Positions 1-9,062 of a stretch of 47,375 nt of DNA are shown piece by piece. Source of the stretch: an uncultured Pelagibacteraceae bacterium. GTDB lineage: Bacteria; Pseudomonadota; Alphaproteobacteria; Pelagibacterales; AG-422-B15. The stretch covers positions 1 to 47,375 of the forward strand of contig CABYIR010000010.1 of NCBI GenBank assembly GCA_902518955.1. Reading direction: 5' to 3'. How positions within the stretch are numbered: position 1 is the first letter of the stretch; the number at the start of each line of letters is the position of its first letter. The position numbers and the translations under genes are program-made. The notes beneath the pieces were generated by a model. It was not told the DNA's origin. It saw only the letters and a program-made list of their open reading frames with translations, and ran no database searches.

Positions 1-128
1 CTATAATTAGGTGAAGATATTCTATAAACAATTGTCGAAATAATAATTATAACGCCAAAGATAATTAAAATACCCATGGTGATAACTGCAATTTTTAAAG
101 ATCTTAAATATTTTGGATTATCCTGCAT
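1..128 (-). CDS. Small membrane protein, DUF6476-like (partial, 5' end only)
   Basis: Reading the minus strand from the ATG at 128-126 gives an open frame of 42 codons that runs off the left edge. It begins MQDNPKYLRSLKIAVITMG and continues into a strongly hydrophobic stretch rich in Ile and Val, consistent with one N-terminal transmembrane helix at about residues 13-36. Small one-helix proteins of the DUF6476 type lie beside rluD and rpoH in many alphaproteobacteria, which is why I suggest that family. The match rests on position and general shape, not on a catalytic motif. The function is unknown. Its start codon directly abuts that of the divergent rluD, leaving no intergenic spacer. The C-terminal part lies outside the window. 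Confidence 0.55.
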   Translation of the reverse strand, partial: MQDNPKYLRSLKIAVITMGILIIFGVIIIISTIVYRISSPNY

Positions 129-1121
129 ATGAATAAAATGCATCATATTGAAGTAAATGTAAATGACTTGATTGGTGAAAGATTAGATAAATTCATCAGC
201 TTGAAATCAAAAAATCAAAGTAGGTCTAAAATTAAACAATTAATTTTAGATAAAAATATTTTGGTAAATGGAAGCCCGAGCGAGCCTGATTATAAAATTG
301 CTTTACACGATAAAATCATAATCAATAAGATAGAACTAAATAATTCAAAGCTGATTGGTGAGGATATTAAACTTGATATTATATATGAAGATAAGAATTT
401 AATTATAATTAATAAACCGTCTGGCTTGGTAGTACATCCCGGTGCGGGAAATAAAACTGGGACTTTAGTTCAAGCAATTATCCATCATTCAAAAGGGGAA
501 CTCTCAGATGTTGGCAACAGTGAACGCCCTGGGATAGTTCATCGTATCGACAAAAATACAAGTGGATTAATCGTTGTTGCAAAAGATAACACAACTCACA
601 TTCATCTCTCAAAACAATTTTCCGATCATACTATTGATAGAGAATATCTTGCGCTTGTGTGGGGAAAAGTTATTCCTCGAGTTGGTAAAATAGAAAGCTT
701 GATATCAAGGAGTAATCGAAATAGAAAAAAAATGATGTCTTCTATTATAAAGGGCAAAACAGCAATTACTCACTACAAGACAATCGATAGTTTTTTTGAC
801 CTCAAGGGAAATAATATTGCGACCTTATTATCATGTAAATTAGAAACGGGAAGAACTCATCAAATAAGAGTTCATTTAAGTGAACATGGTAATCCAATTA
901 TTGGAGACAAAGTTTATGGAAGAACGCCTTCAAGTAAAACTAAGTACCTTCAAAAAGATTTAATTAAAATAATCGACAGTTTAGATGGGCAATGTCTTCA
1001 TGCTCAATCACTTGGATTTATCCATCCAAAAACAGAAAAAAATCATATTTATCAATGTGATATGCCTAAAAACTTGAGAAATTTGATTGATTCCTTTAAA
1101 AAAAAGGCTGTTGAAAAATAA
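129..1121 (+). CDS. rluD: 23S rRNA pseudouridine synthase RluD (RluA family)
   Basis: Predicted to convert specific uridines in 23S rRNA (helix 69 in E. coli) to pseudouridine during 50S assembly. An S4 RNA-binding domain covers about residues 12-70. The RluA-type catalytic domain follows: NKPSGLVVHPG at 95-105, the catalytic motif HRIDKNTSGL with Asp141, and RTHQIRVH at 242-249. Length 330 residues is normal for RluD. No Shine-Dalgarno sequence precedes the ATG at 129. A second ATG at 138 (Met4) is an alternative start and would relieve the zero-spacing arrangement with the divergent gene. rpoH follows 24 bp downstream on the same strand, so the two are probably co-transcribed. RluC and other RluA relatives share these motifs; the S4 domain plus the rpoH linkage favours RluD. 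Confidence 0.9.
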   Translation: MNKMHHIEVNVNDLIGERLDKFISLKSKNQSRSKIKQLILDKNILVNGSPSEPDYKIALHDKIIINKIELNNSKLIGEDIKLDIIYEDKNLIIINKPSGLVVHPGAGNKTGTLVQAIIHHSKGELSDVGNSERPGIVHRIDKNTSGLIVVAKDNTTHIHLSKQFSDHTIDREYLALVWGKVIPRVGKIESLISRSNRNRKKMMSSIIKGKTAITHYKTIDSFFDLKGNNIATLLSCKLETGRTHQIRVHLSEHGNPIIGDKVYGRTPSSKTKYLQKDLIKIIDSLDGQCLHAQSLGFIHPKTEKNHIYQCDMPKNLRNLIDSFKKKAVEK

Positions 1122-1145
1122 GCTCTATAACCCCATATATTAATC

Positions 1146-2033
1146 ATGTCTGAAAAGAACACACTACCAGTACTCTCGAATGAAGGAAGCTTAAACCATT
1201 ACCTGCAGCAAATTAAGAAATTTCCAATGCTTACCGAGAAACAAGAAGTTTCTCTAGCTAATAAGTGGAGAAAAGATGGTGATACGAAAGCGGCCCATAC
1301 ATTAGTTACAAGTCACCTGAGATTAGTTGCAAGAATAGCAATGGGCTATAGAGGATATGGACTTCCCATTACGGAACTAATTTCTGAGGGTAATATTGGC
1401 TTAATGCAAGCAGTCAAAAAATATGATCCTGATAAAGGTTTTAGGCTTGCAACATATGCTATGTGGTGGATCAGAGCTGCCATTCAAGAATATGTTTTAA
1501 AGTCATGGAGTCTTGTTAAGATTGGAACAACAGCTGCGCAAAAAAAACTTTTTTTTAATTTAAAAAAAATTAAAAACCAATTAGATGATTACACTGATGG
1601 AAATCTTAAGCCTCATCAAGTTAAAGAAATTTCTAATCGTTTAAATGTATCTGAAAAAGAAGTGACAGAAATGGAAGGTAGAATTTCTGGAAATGACTAC
1701 TCATTAAATGCGATGGTTAGCGCTGATAGTAACGAGGAATGGCAAGAATGGCTTGTCGATGAAGATGCGGATCATGAAATCAAAATTGCTGAAAAAGAAG
1801 AAATCAACAAAAGGAAAGCCCTTCTTTCAAAAGCAATTAATGTTCTGAATGAGCGTGAAAAGAATATAATACAAGTAAGAAAATTATCTGAAGAACCCAA
1901 AACTCTTGAAGAACTAAGTAAAGAATACAAAATAAGCAGAGAAAGAATTAGACAGATTGAAGAAAGAGCTTTTGAAAAACTTCAATTAGAAATGATGAGC
2001 TTAGCGAAAGAAACAAAGCTACTTCCCGCCTAA
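1146..2033 (+). CDS. rpoH: RNA polymerase heat-shock sigma factor RpoH (sigma-32)
   Basis: Alternative sigma factor that directs RNA polymerase to heat-shock promoters. Region 2 is clear: HLRLVARIAMGYRGYG, then ELISEGNIGLMQAVKKYDP and the -10-binding segment around YAMWWIRAAIQEYVL. The RpoH box is present as QKKLFFNLKK at about residues 132-141, which separates it from RpoD and other group 2/3 factors. Region 4.2 ends with an HTH around KTLEELSKEYKISRERIRQI. At 295 residues it has the usual length and no long N-terminal region 1.1. It lies 24 bp behind rluD and converges with purA, with which its stop codon overlaps. Regulation of the protein by chaperones and FtsH is known in E. coli; ftsH and an hsp20 gene lie in this same window. 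Confidence 0.96.
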   Translation: MSEKNTLPVLSNEGSLNHYLQQIKKFPMLTEKQEVSLANKWRKDGDTKAAHTLVTSHLRLVARIAMGYRGYGLPITELISEGNIGLMQAVKKYDPDKGFRLATYAMWWIRAAIQEYVLKSWSLVKIGTTAAQKKLFFNLKKIKNQLDDYTDGNLKPHQVKEISNRLNVSEKEVTEMEGRISGNDYSLNAMVSADSNEEWQEWLVDEDADHEIKIAEKEEINKRKALLSKAINVLNEREKNIIQVRKLSEEPKTLEELSKEYKISRERIRQIEERAFEKLQLEMMSLAKETKLLPA

Positions 2034-3316
2034 TTAAATAATTTATTTATTAGAATTGTATCTTCTCTCTTAGGGCTCGTAGAAATAAGATCAATTTTTG
2101 TTCCAGTTAACTCAACTATACGATTTATGTAGTTTCTAGCTAAAATGGGTAGGTCTTCATAACTATTAATTCCAGTTGTCTTAGATTTCCAGCCCTCAAA
2201 AGACTCATATATTGGCTCTACATTTAGCTGATCATCCTCAGAGCTTGGAAAATAGTCTAATTTTTGATCCCCAAGTTTATATCCAACACATATTTTTATT
2301 TCATCAAAACTGTCCAAAACATCAATTTTAGTTAGAGCAATTCCAGTTACACCTGACTGAACCAATGCCTGCCTAACTAAAACTGCGTCAAACCAACCAC
2401 ATCTTCTCTTACGAGCTGTAACAGTCCCGAACTCATGCCCTATTTCACCTAACTTATTGCCAATTTCATTATCTTGCTCGGTTGGAAAAGGACCATTGCC
2501 AACCCTTGTTGTATAAGCTTTTGTAATACCTAGAATGTGATTTATCAGCTTAGGACTTAAACCACTACCAATAGATGCATAACTGGCATGAACGTTCGAA
2601 GAAGTAACGTAGGGATATGTTCCATGATCTATATCAAGCAAGAAACCTTGAGCACCTTCAAATAAAATATGTTGATTTTCGTTATCAATCTCATTTGATA
2701 GTTCATTAATAGTTTTAGCGAATGGCTTAACTTTCTGACCTAACTTGTATATATCTTCAACAACTTCATTTATATCATATTCTTTTTTATTAAAACCTCT
2801 CAATAGAGCATTATGATGGTTCAAAAGTATTTCAACTTTATGTAATAATTTTGACTTATCAAATAAATCGCACAGACGCAGAGCTCTTCTTGCCACCTTA
2901 TCTTCATAAGCTGGGCCAATACCTCTTTTAGTCGTTCCAATCTTAATCAAATTATTATTTTCTCTTAATTCGTCTAGGTACTGGTGAAGAGGTAATATGA
3001 TTGTTGCCCTATCTGAAATATAGAGATTCTCGGGAGATATTTTTACACCTCTCTCTTTAAGTTTATCTATTTCGTTAATTAATGAACGAAGATCAAGAAC
3101 AACTCCATTGCCTATAATTGATTTTTTTTCACTTCTTAGGATTCCAGAGGGTAAAATATTTAATTTATATGTTTCACCATCAATAACCAAAGTATGACCT
3201 GCATTATGCCCTCCCTGAAATCGAATGACAACATCGGCTTGACTTGATAGCCAATCAACAACCTTGCCTTTTCCTTCATCGCCCCATTGAGAACCAATGA
3301 CTACAACTCCAGTCAT
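2030..3316 (-). CDS. purA: Adenylosuccinate synthetase PurA
   Basis: Catalyses the GTP-dependent condensation of IMP with aspartate to adenylosuccinate, the first committed step to AMP. The GTP-binding P-loop region QWGDEGKGK sits at residues 10-18, with Asp13 the expected catalytic base. QGGHNAGHT at 34-42 carries the catalytic His41. The IMP-binding stretch GTTKRGIGPAYEDK and the C-terminal base-recognition region near LISTSPKRED are intact. Length 428 is typical. It lies 15 bp after glmM on the same strand and is probably the last gene of the ftsH-folP-glmM transcription unit. Its TAG stop (2032-2030) overlaps the TAA stop of convergent rpoH. Confidence 0.97.
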   Translation of the reverse strand: MTGVVVIGSQWGDEGKGKVVDWLSSQADVVIRFQGGHNAGHTLVIDGETYKLNILPSGILRSEKKSIIGNGVVLDLRSLINEIDKLKERGVKISPENLYISDRATIILPLHQYLDELRENNNLIKIGTTKRGIGPAYEDKVARRALRLCDLFDKSKLLHKVEILLNHHNALLRGFNKKEYDINEVVEDIYKLGQKVKPFAKTINELSNEIDNENQHILFEGAQGFLLDIDHGTYPYVTSSNVHASYASIGSGLSPKLINHILGITKAYTTRVGNGPFPTEQDNEIGNKLGEIGHEFGTVTARKRRCGWFDAVLVRQALVQSGVTGIALTKIDVLDSFDEIKICVGYKLGDQKLDYFPSSEDDQLNVEPIYESFEGWKSKTTGINSYEDLPILARNYINRIVELTGTKIDLISTSPKREDTILINKLFN

Positions 3317-3331
3317 GATAAAAATATCTTT

Positions 3332-4672
3332 CTAATTAAATTTTGAAAAATAAGATGATATCTGCTCTCCAATATGATCCAATTTCTCAGGGTTATCACA
3401 TTCTATCATTACCCTCAAAACTGGTTCTGTTCCAGACATTCTCTCAAAAATTCTTCCATCAGATGATAATTCTTGTTTATAACTTTCTATTAAAGTTTTA
3501 GTTTCTTTCTTTTCAAGGACCTTCATATCACTGATATTAAAATTAAGAAGCTTTTGGGGAACTGCCTCAAAGACATTTAATATCTGGCTTGATGTCCCTT
3601 TACTATCTTTCAATATGGACAATATTTTTAAAGCAGTAACCATCCCATCTCCAGATGAGCCATGGTCTCTCATAATAATATGACCTGATTGCTCTCCACC
3701 TAAGCTTAAATTCTTATTCAGGATTTCTTCTTTAATGTATCTATCTCCAACTGAAGTACGTATCAATTTTATAGAATGTTCAATTAATTTCTTCTCAAGA
3801 CCAAGGTTCGACATAGCAGTTGCAACAACTGTATCCTCTCTAAGATTATTCTCTGCTTTCATTGATACTGCTAATAGACCCAGTATTTGATCACCGTCAA
3901 TAATTTTACCGTTATCGTCACAAACTATTAAACGATCACCATCACCATCTAAAGCAAATCCAATATCTGCTTTTTCTTTTAGCACAGTGTGTACCAGCAT
4001 TGAAGTATCGGTTGATCCACACTCTTTATTAATGTTGAGTCCATCGGGGTTTACTCCAATTTTTATTACTTCAGCTCCTAATTCATACAATATTGTTGGG
4101 GCAGATATATATGATGCACCATTCGCACAATCAATTACCACCTTCAAACCCTCTAGTGACTTACTTTTTGGAAATGTATTTTTTACAAACTCAATATAAC
4201 GAGCATTAGCATCTTCAAGCCTTTTAGCTCTTCCTATATGCTCTGGCTCAGCAAGTTTTTTTTCAATTTCTTTATTCATCAAGCTCTCAATTTCCATTTC
4301 AACTTGATCAGACAATTTGTTTCCAAACTTATCAAAAATTTTTAATCCATTATCATGAAATTTATTATGAGATGCTGTGATCATAATGCCAATATCAGCT
4401 CTCATTGATTTAGTTACAAGAGAAACACCTGGTGTTGGTATTGGGCCTAATAAAAATACATCCATTCCCATAGATAGTAAACCAGCTGTGACAGCTTGTT
4501 CAATCATATAGCCAGATAGTCTTGTATCTTTTCCTATGACCACTCGATGTCTATGTGCGCCATCTCTAAAGTGATCACCGAGAGCCATTCCTAATAGCAT
4601 AAGAGTATTTCCATTTAGTTTAGAGCTATTTGCTCTATCTCTTATTCCATCAGTTCCAAAAAATTTTTTCAT
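3332..4672 (-). CDS. glmM: Phosphoglucosamine mutase GlmM
   Basis: Interconverts glucosamine-6-phosphate and glucosamine-1-phosphate, feeding UDP-GlcNAc for peptidoglycan and LPS. The phosphoserine loop TASHNKFHDNG places the active Ser at 101. The Mg-binding motif DGDGDR is at 242-247 and the sugar-binding loop GGEQSGH at 325-331. The C-terminal phosphate-binding loop is RMSGTEPVLRVM. Length 446 is standard. The start is fixed by a one-base overlap with the folP stop (TAATG), so the two are translationally coupled. The order ftsH-folP-glmM is the common one in proteobacteria, and purA follows. Confidence 0.97.
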   Translation of the reverse strand: MKKFFGTDGIRDRANSSKLNGNTLMLLGMALGDHFRDGAHRHRVVIGKDTRLSGYMIEQAVTAGLLSMGMDVFLLGPIPTPGVSLVTKSMRADIGIMITASHNKFHDNGLKIFDKFGNKLSDQVEMEIESLMNKEIEKKLAEPEHIGRAKRLEDANARYIEFVKNTFPKSKSLEGLKVVIDCANGASYISAPTILYELGAEVIKIGVNPDGLNINKECGSTDTSMLVHTVLKEKADIGFALDGDGDRLIVCDDNGKIIDGDQILGLLAVSMKAENNLREDTVVATAMSNLGLEKKLIEHSIKLIRTSVGDRYIKEEILNKNLSLGGEQSGHIIMRDHGSSGDGMVTALKILSILKDSKGTSSQILNVFEAVPQKLLNFNISDMKVLEKKETKTLIESYKQELSSDGRIFERMSGTEPVLRVMIECDNPEKLDHIGEQISSYFSKFN

Positions 4673-5718
4673 TATGCACTTTTAATTTTATTATATACTT
4701 CAACTGCCTGTTTTGTTTCCATGACATCATGAACTCTAAATATTTGAACACCTTGATTTAAAGCAAATATTACTGACGAAATAGATCCACCAAGCCTTTT
4801 ATTTTCTAATGCATTTTTTGAAATCTTGCTAATGAAAGTTTTTCTTGATGTCCCAAGAAGAATACTTACACCTAGAGAATGAAACAAAGATATGTTTTTG
4901 ATAAGATTCAAATTTTGTTTCACATTTTTACCAAATCCAATTCCTGGATCAATAATGATCCTCGAACGATCAATATCATTTTTCTCACATTGATTAATTT
5001 TTTTTTCTAAAAAATCATAAATGTCTATTAAGACATTTTTATAATTAATTTTTTTTTGCATAAGTTTTGGAGTACTTATTGAGTGCATTATAATTATTGG
5101 AGATTTAGTCTTTTTCAGTAATGGAATTGTATCTCTGCTATATCTTAGGCCCGATACATCATTAATAATATCTACTCCTTTTTTTAAACCTTTCTTCATT
5201 ACTTCTGGTTTTCTTGTATCAAGAGAAATTGGAACTTTATTTTTTAGATCAGAAATATTATTTAGAACAGGTATTATTCGTTTTAGCTCTTCTTCTATCT
5301 TCACTTTCTCTGAGCCTGGTCTTGTTGACTCGCCACCCACATCAACTAAATCTGCTCCAGATTTTATCATTTCTTTGATATGGTCCATAGCCATCTTTTT
5401 TGATGTATACATTCCACCATCAGAAAAGCTGTCTGGAGTTACATTGAGGATTCCCATTATCAAAGGTTTTTTAAAACTTAAACCAGCTATTTTTTTTCGA
5501 GAGATTTCGATATTTCTAATCTGTTTTGAAATCTGTGCTCTCTCAACTTTTGAGAGCTTAAAAAGTTCATTTAGATTTATAATTCGGTCTTTTACAGAAC
5601 TTTTTTCTTTATATAAAATTCTTATAGACGAAAAGTAATGATCGGAGGAGCCCAGCTTCTTTGTAGTTGATTCAACTGAATGATTCTCTGAGAATAAAGG
5701 TTGAACATAAAGTTTCAT
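4672..5718 (-). CDS. folP: Dihydropteroate synthase FolP with N-terminal extension
   Basis: Condenses 6-hydroxymethyl-7,8-dihydropterin diphosphate with p-aminobenzoate in folate synthesis. The DHPS core starts at residue 84 with KPLIMGILNVTPDSFSDGG. It continues with DVGGESTRPGS, the NDVSG motif and the late loop LLGTSRKTFI, which contains the Ser-Arg-Lys binding residues. The 83-residue N-terminal segment lacks DHPS motifs and makes the protein 348 residues instead of about 280. Longer N-termini occur in alphaproteobacterial FolP, so I kept the first ATG, although an internal start cannot be excluded. There are 30 bp between ftsH and this gene, and it overlaps glmM by one base. Confidence 0.93.
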   Translation of the reverse strand: MKLYVQPLFSENHSVESTTKKLGSSDHYFSSIRILYKEKSSVKDRIINLNELFKLSKVERAQISKQIRNIEISRKKIAGLSFKKPLIMGILNVTPDSFSDGGMYTSKKMAMDHIKEMIKSGADLVDVGGESTRPGSEKVKIEEELKRIIPVLNNISDLKNKVPISLDTRKPEVMKKGLKKGVDIINDVSGLRYSRDTIPLLKKTKSPIIIMHSISTPKLMQKKINYKNVLIDIYDFLEKKINQCEKNDIDRSRIIIDPGIGFGKNVKQNLNLIKNISLFHSLGVSILLGTSRKTFISKISKNALENKRLGGSISSVIFALNQGVQIFRVHDVMETKQAVEVYNKIKSA

Positions 5719-5748
5719 ATCCCAACACTCAGAAAATTTTCAAACTAT

Positions 5749-7668
5749 CTAAGATTGAGGTTTTGGCTTTAATTCTGGTACAATCTTGGGCTTAAAGCCT
5801 GTCTTACCACTTTTGGGGACAGAAGGGCCAGCGTTTTTGATTTCTTCTTCAGGGTCAGGACGGTTAATTGATCCATCTTTGATCAAAGATAATATTTCAT
5901 CGCCACTCAAGGTTTCATAATCTATGAGACCTTTTGCTAATTTATGCAAATCTTCAATTTTATCTTCTAAAATAGATCTGGCTTTATCATAGCAAGTGTC
6001 GACAATTAATCTAATTTCACTATCGATTAATTTTGCTGTCTCTTCGGATACATTCTGATGCCTTTGGACAGATCTTCCTAAAAAAACCTCTTCTTCATTC
6101 TCTCCATATTGAATCGGACCTAATTTCGAACTCATTCCAAATTTTGTAACCATATTTCTGGCCATTTTAGTCGCCATCTCAATATCAGAGGATGCTCCAG
6201 ATGTAACTTTTGACGTTCCAAAAATTATTTCTTCTGCAACTCGACCTCCCATGGCAACTGTAATATCTGCATACATTTTTTCTCGTGGAAGAGATAGTTG
6301 ATCTCTTTCTGGCAGTCTCATAACCATACCTAAAGCTCTTCCTCTTGGTATTATAGTTGCCTTATGAATTGGATCAGAAGCAGGTTGATTTATTGCTACT
6401 ATTGCATGGCCACCTTCATGATAAGCAGTAAGTTCTTTCTCTTCTTGCGACATTACTAGTGAACGTCTTTCAGCCCCCATCATTACTTTGTCCTTAGCTT
6501 CCTCAAAATCAATCATTGTCACAATTTTTTTATTTTTTCTAGCAGCTAACAAAGCAGACTCATTGACAATGTTAGCAAGGTCTGCACCAGAAAAACCAGG
6601 AGTACCCCTAGCAATAGTTCTTATATCGACGTCTGGTGCAGCTGAAATTTTCTTCATGTGAACTTTCAAAATTGCCTCGCGTCCAATTATATCAGGATTT
6701 GGAACAACAACTTGTCTATCAAATCTACCAGGCCTTAATAAAGCTGGATCTAAAACATCTGGTCTATTTGTTGCAGCAACAAGAATTATTCCTTCCTGTG
6801 TGTCAAAACCATCCATCTCAACTAAAATTTGATTTAAAGTCTGTTCTCTCTCATCATTTCCACCTCCAAGACCAGCACCTCTACTTCTTCCAACTGCATC
6901 AATCTCGTCAATAAATATAATACATGGCGCATGTTTCCTCCCTTGTTCAAACATGTCTCGAACACGAGATGCGCCGACACCTACAAACATTTCTACAAAG
7001 TCTGATCCAGATATAGTAAAGAATGGAACACCCGCCTCACCTGCAATTGCTCTTGCTAGCAAAGTTTTACCTGTTCCAGGGGGGCCAATTAATAATGCAC
7101 CTTTTGGAATTCTTCCACCAAGCTTTTGAAATTTTCGCGGATCCTTTAAAAAATCTACTATCTCAACTAACTCTTCTTTAGCTTCATCAATACCAGCAAC
7201 ATCATTAAATGTTACTTTATTTTTATTTTCAGTTAAAAGTTTAGCTTTCGAACGACCAAAACCCATTGCTCCACCTTTGCCACCTTGCATTTGTCTCATA
7301 AAGAAGATCCATACACCAATTAGTAAAAGCATTGGGAACCATGAAATAAGTATACCTAAAAGTGATGGATACCCATCATCGAGTGGAACTGCTGATATAT
7401 TTACACCTCTCTCATTCAGACGATCAACTAAGGTTGGGTCATTAGGCTCATAAGTTTTAAACGAACGCCCATCTGAATACTTGCCTGTAATATCTTTTCC
7501 TTTAATTACTACATCAGTTATTGATCCGGCATCTACTTCATCTAGAAACTGAGAATAGGTAAGCTCAATACTCCTTGAATTATCTGATCCTGGTCCCCCA
7601 AAGAGGTTAAAAAGACCGAACGCGATAAAAGCAATAAATAGCCATAAGGCAACATTTTTAAGATTCAT
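5749..7668 (-). CDS. ftsH: ATP-dependent inner-membrane zinc metalloprotease FtsH
   Basis: Membrane-anchored AAA+ protease for quality control of membrane proteins and of regulators such as RpoH and LpxC in E. coli. Two transmembrane helices at about 6-24 and 103-124 flank a periplasmic domain. The AAA domain has Walker A GPPGTGKT (195-202), Walker B IIFIDEID (250-257) and the second region of homology ending in RPGRFDR. The zinc site is HEGGH at 417-421 (the HEXXH type), and the [10 protein letters not shown] stretch carries the third ligand Asp. Length 639 is typical. A 92-bp gap upstream contains a candidate heat-shock promoter. folP, glmM and purA follow closely. Confidence 0.97.
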   Translation of the reverse strand: MNLKNVALWLFIAFIAFGLFNLFGGPGSDNSRSIELTYSQFLDEVDAGSITDVVIKGKDITGKYSDGRSFKTYEPNDPTLVDRLNERGVNISAVPLDDGYPSLLGILISWFPMLLLIGVWIFFMRQMQGGKGGAMGFGRSKAKLLTENKNKVTFNDVAGIDEAKEELVEIVDFLKDPRKFQKLGGRIPKGALLIGPPGTGKTLLARAIAGEAGVPFFTISGSDFVEMFVGVGASRVRDMFEQGRKHAPCIIFIDEIDAVGRSRGAGLGGGNDEREQTLNQILVEMDGFDTQEGIILVAATNRPDVLDPALLRPGRFDRQVVVPNPDIIGREAILKVHMKKISAAPDVDIRTIARGTPGFSGADLANIVNESALLAARKNKKIVTMIDFEEAKDKVMMGAERRSLVMSQEEKELTAYHEGGHAIVAINQPASDPIHKATIIPRGRALGMVMRLPERDQLSLPREKMYADITVAMGGRVAEEIIFGTSKVTSGASSDIEMATKMARNMVTKFGMSSKLGPIQYGENEEEVFLGRSVQRHQNVSEETAKLIDSEIRLIVDTCYDKARSILEDKIEDLHKLAKGLIDYETLSGDEILSLIKDGSINRPDPEEEIKNAGPSVPKSGKTGFKPKIVPELKPKPQS

Positions 7669-7699
7669 AGATAAATTTAATAATTGTTAACTACATATT

Positions 7700-7727
7700 A
7701 AATAGTCACTAATTATGATCATACAAG
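7700..7727 (-). promoter_or_regulatory. Candidate RpoH-type promoter of ftsH
   Basis: On the minus strand CTTG (7727-7724) is followed by exactly 17 bp and then ACTATTT (7706-7700). This resembles the published alphaproteobacterial heat-shock consensus CTTG, 17-18 bp, CYTATnT. Transcription would start near 7692, giving a leader of about 24 nt to the ftsH ATG. ftsH is a heat-shock gene in many proteobacteria. The match is imperfect and unsupported by experiment. Confidence 0.4.
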
Positions 7728-7760
7728 GATTAAGTGACAAATAAAAAAAGTTGTTAATAT

Positions 7761-9062
7761 TCAATTACTTATCATTTTGTACTCATTGAATTCATTTATT
7801 TTAATGGGGCTACAAGTTGCAATCAATTTCTTGCGCTTATCTAAAAAGGGTATGGAAATAATCTTGTCTTTCTTCCATATTGCCGGCATCGAGTTTATGA
7901 GCATTTTATCCTCCTTAAAGTGATTTTTTTTATCAAAAGAGTCATCAGCAAATCCTATCTTCAAGTCATTTGTTAATTTAGTTTTAATATTAATTTTATA
8001 GATATCCCTCCAAACAAAGTTCTTTTTTTTAATAGGCTCTTTTGACTTTATTCTGCCTACTTCTTTGACTACCAAGATGTTGCGCTTTTTGTTTATGAAT
8101 AAGTTTTTATTAAGTGTATATCTCTTAAAATCACAGGAATTTAATATATCTATTAACATTAGAATTGACTCACTTTTAATTCTCTTTTTTTTACTTTCAT
8201 TATTGTTAAGTACAAACAATAAAACTCTAAATTGTAGTTCTTTAGGTAATTTAAAAAAAATCTTTCTATCCACAATAATATTTCCATATTTATTTTGAGA
8301 AATAGTTTTATCAATTGAGTTTATAGTTGAGTAATTGATTGCATCATCAACTTGATTAAGATTCAAAATTAGTTTTTTCAATCTATTCTTATTTAGACCT
8401 TCATCAATTAAGCCTCCGATTAACTTTCTATATCTAATTCTATCATACTTAGAATTATCATTTGATGGATCTTGAACATACTTCTGGTTGTTCTTAGCTA
8501 GAACTTTAATGAGTGATTTTTTTTGATATTCTAATAACGGTCTTATTACTTCTATTCCATTCATTTTTACTGATTTAGACATTGAAGAAAGACCTTTGAG
8601 ACCACTACCTCTAACGAGTCTCATAAAGAAATTCTCAATTTGGTCATCTAGATGGTGGGCAGTTAATAGATGTTTAATATTAAGTCTGAGACATTTAGCA
8701 GTCATTAACTCATATCTTTTTAATCTAGCGGTCTCCATGACATTACTTTTAGGTTTCTTTCCATTCCATTTTAAAATGTAGTGCTTAATATTTATTCTTT
8801 TTAACGTTTTATTAAGCCAAATAGATTCTTCTGAACTCTCTTTTCTTAATTGGTGATCAACAGTAAGCACTGACATTTTATAATTATTTTTTAATGCAAA
8901 TTTATTTGCTAACAAAATTAAACATAAGCTATCTGGACCACCTGAAGCAGCTATGCAAAATTCTTTTTTTACTCCAAGATTGATTAAAATATTTTCAAAA
9001 TCAGAATCTAGGATATCAGGAGTTTTTCTATAATTTTTTGGCTCAACTAGTTTCACAGCCAT
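7761..9062 (-). CDS. tilS: tRNA(Ile)-lysidine synthetase TilS
   Basis: Modifies C34 of tRNA-Ile(CAU) to lysidine with ATP and lysine, switching decoding from AUG to AUA. The N-type PP-loop SGGPDS is at residues 40-45. The family segments TVDHQLRKES, AHHLDDQIENFFMRLVRGSG and the downstream RP-LL region around VIRPLLEYQKKSLI are present. The C-terminal domain is divergent and Lys-rich, and 433 residues is within the usual range. It overlaps the end of cpoB by 20 bp and precedes ftsH, the common proteobacterial order cpoB-tilS-ftsH. Confidence 0.93.
   Translation of the reverse strand: MAVKLVEPKNYRKTPDILDSDFENILINLGVKKEFCIAASGGPDSLCLILLANKFALKNNYKMSVLTVDHQLRKESSEESIWLNKTLKRINIKHYILKWNGKKPKSNVMETARLKRYELMTAKCLRLNIKHLLTAHHLDDQIENFFMRLVRGSGLKGLSSMSKSVKMNGIEVIRPLLEYQKKSLIKVLAKNNQKYVQDPSNDNSKYDRIRYRKLIGGLIDEGLNKNRLKKLILNLNQVDDAINYSTINSIDKTISQNKYGNIIVDRKIFFKLPKELQFRVLLFVLNNNESKKKRIKSESILMLIDILNSCDFKRYTLNKNLFINKKRNILVVKEVGRIKSKEPIKKKNFVWRDIYKINIKTKLTNDLKIGFADDSFDKKNHFKEDKMLINSMPAIWKKDKIISIPFLDKRKKLIATCSPIKINEFNEYKMISN

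Noticed and set aside
6636-6914. Open frame antisense to ftsH, and similar frames antisense to or shifted within glmM, folP, tilS, yebC and others
   Set aside because: They lie wholly inside strongly conserved genes, have no family features and reflect the low stop density opposite or shifted from the real codons.
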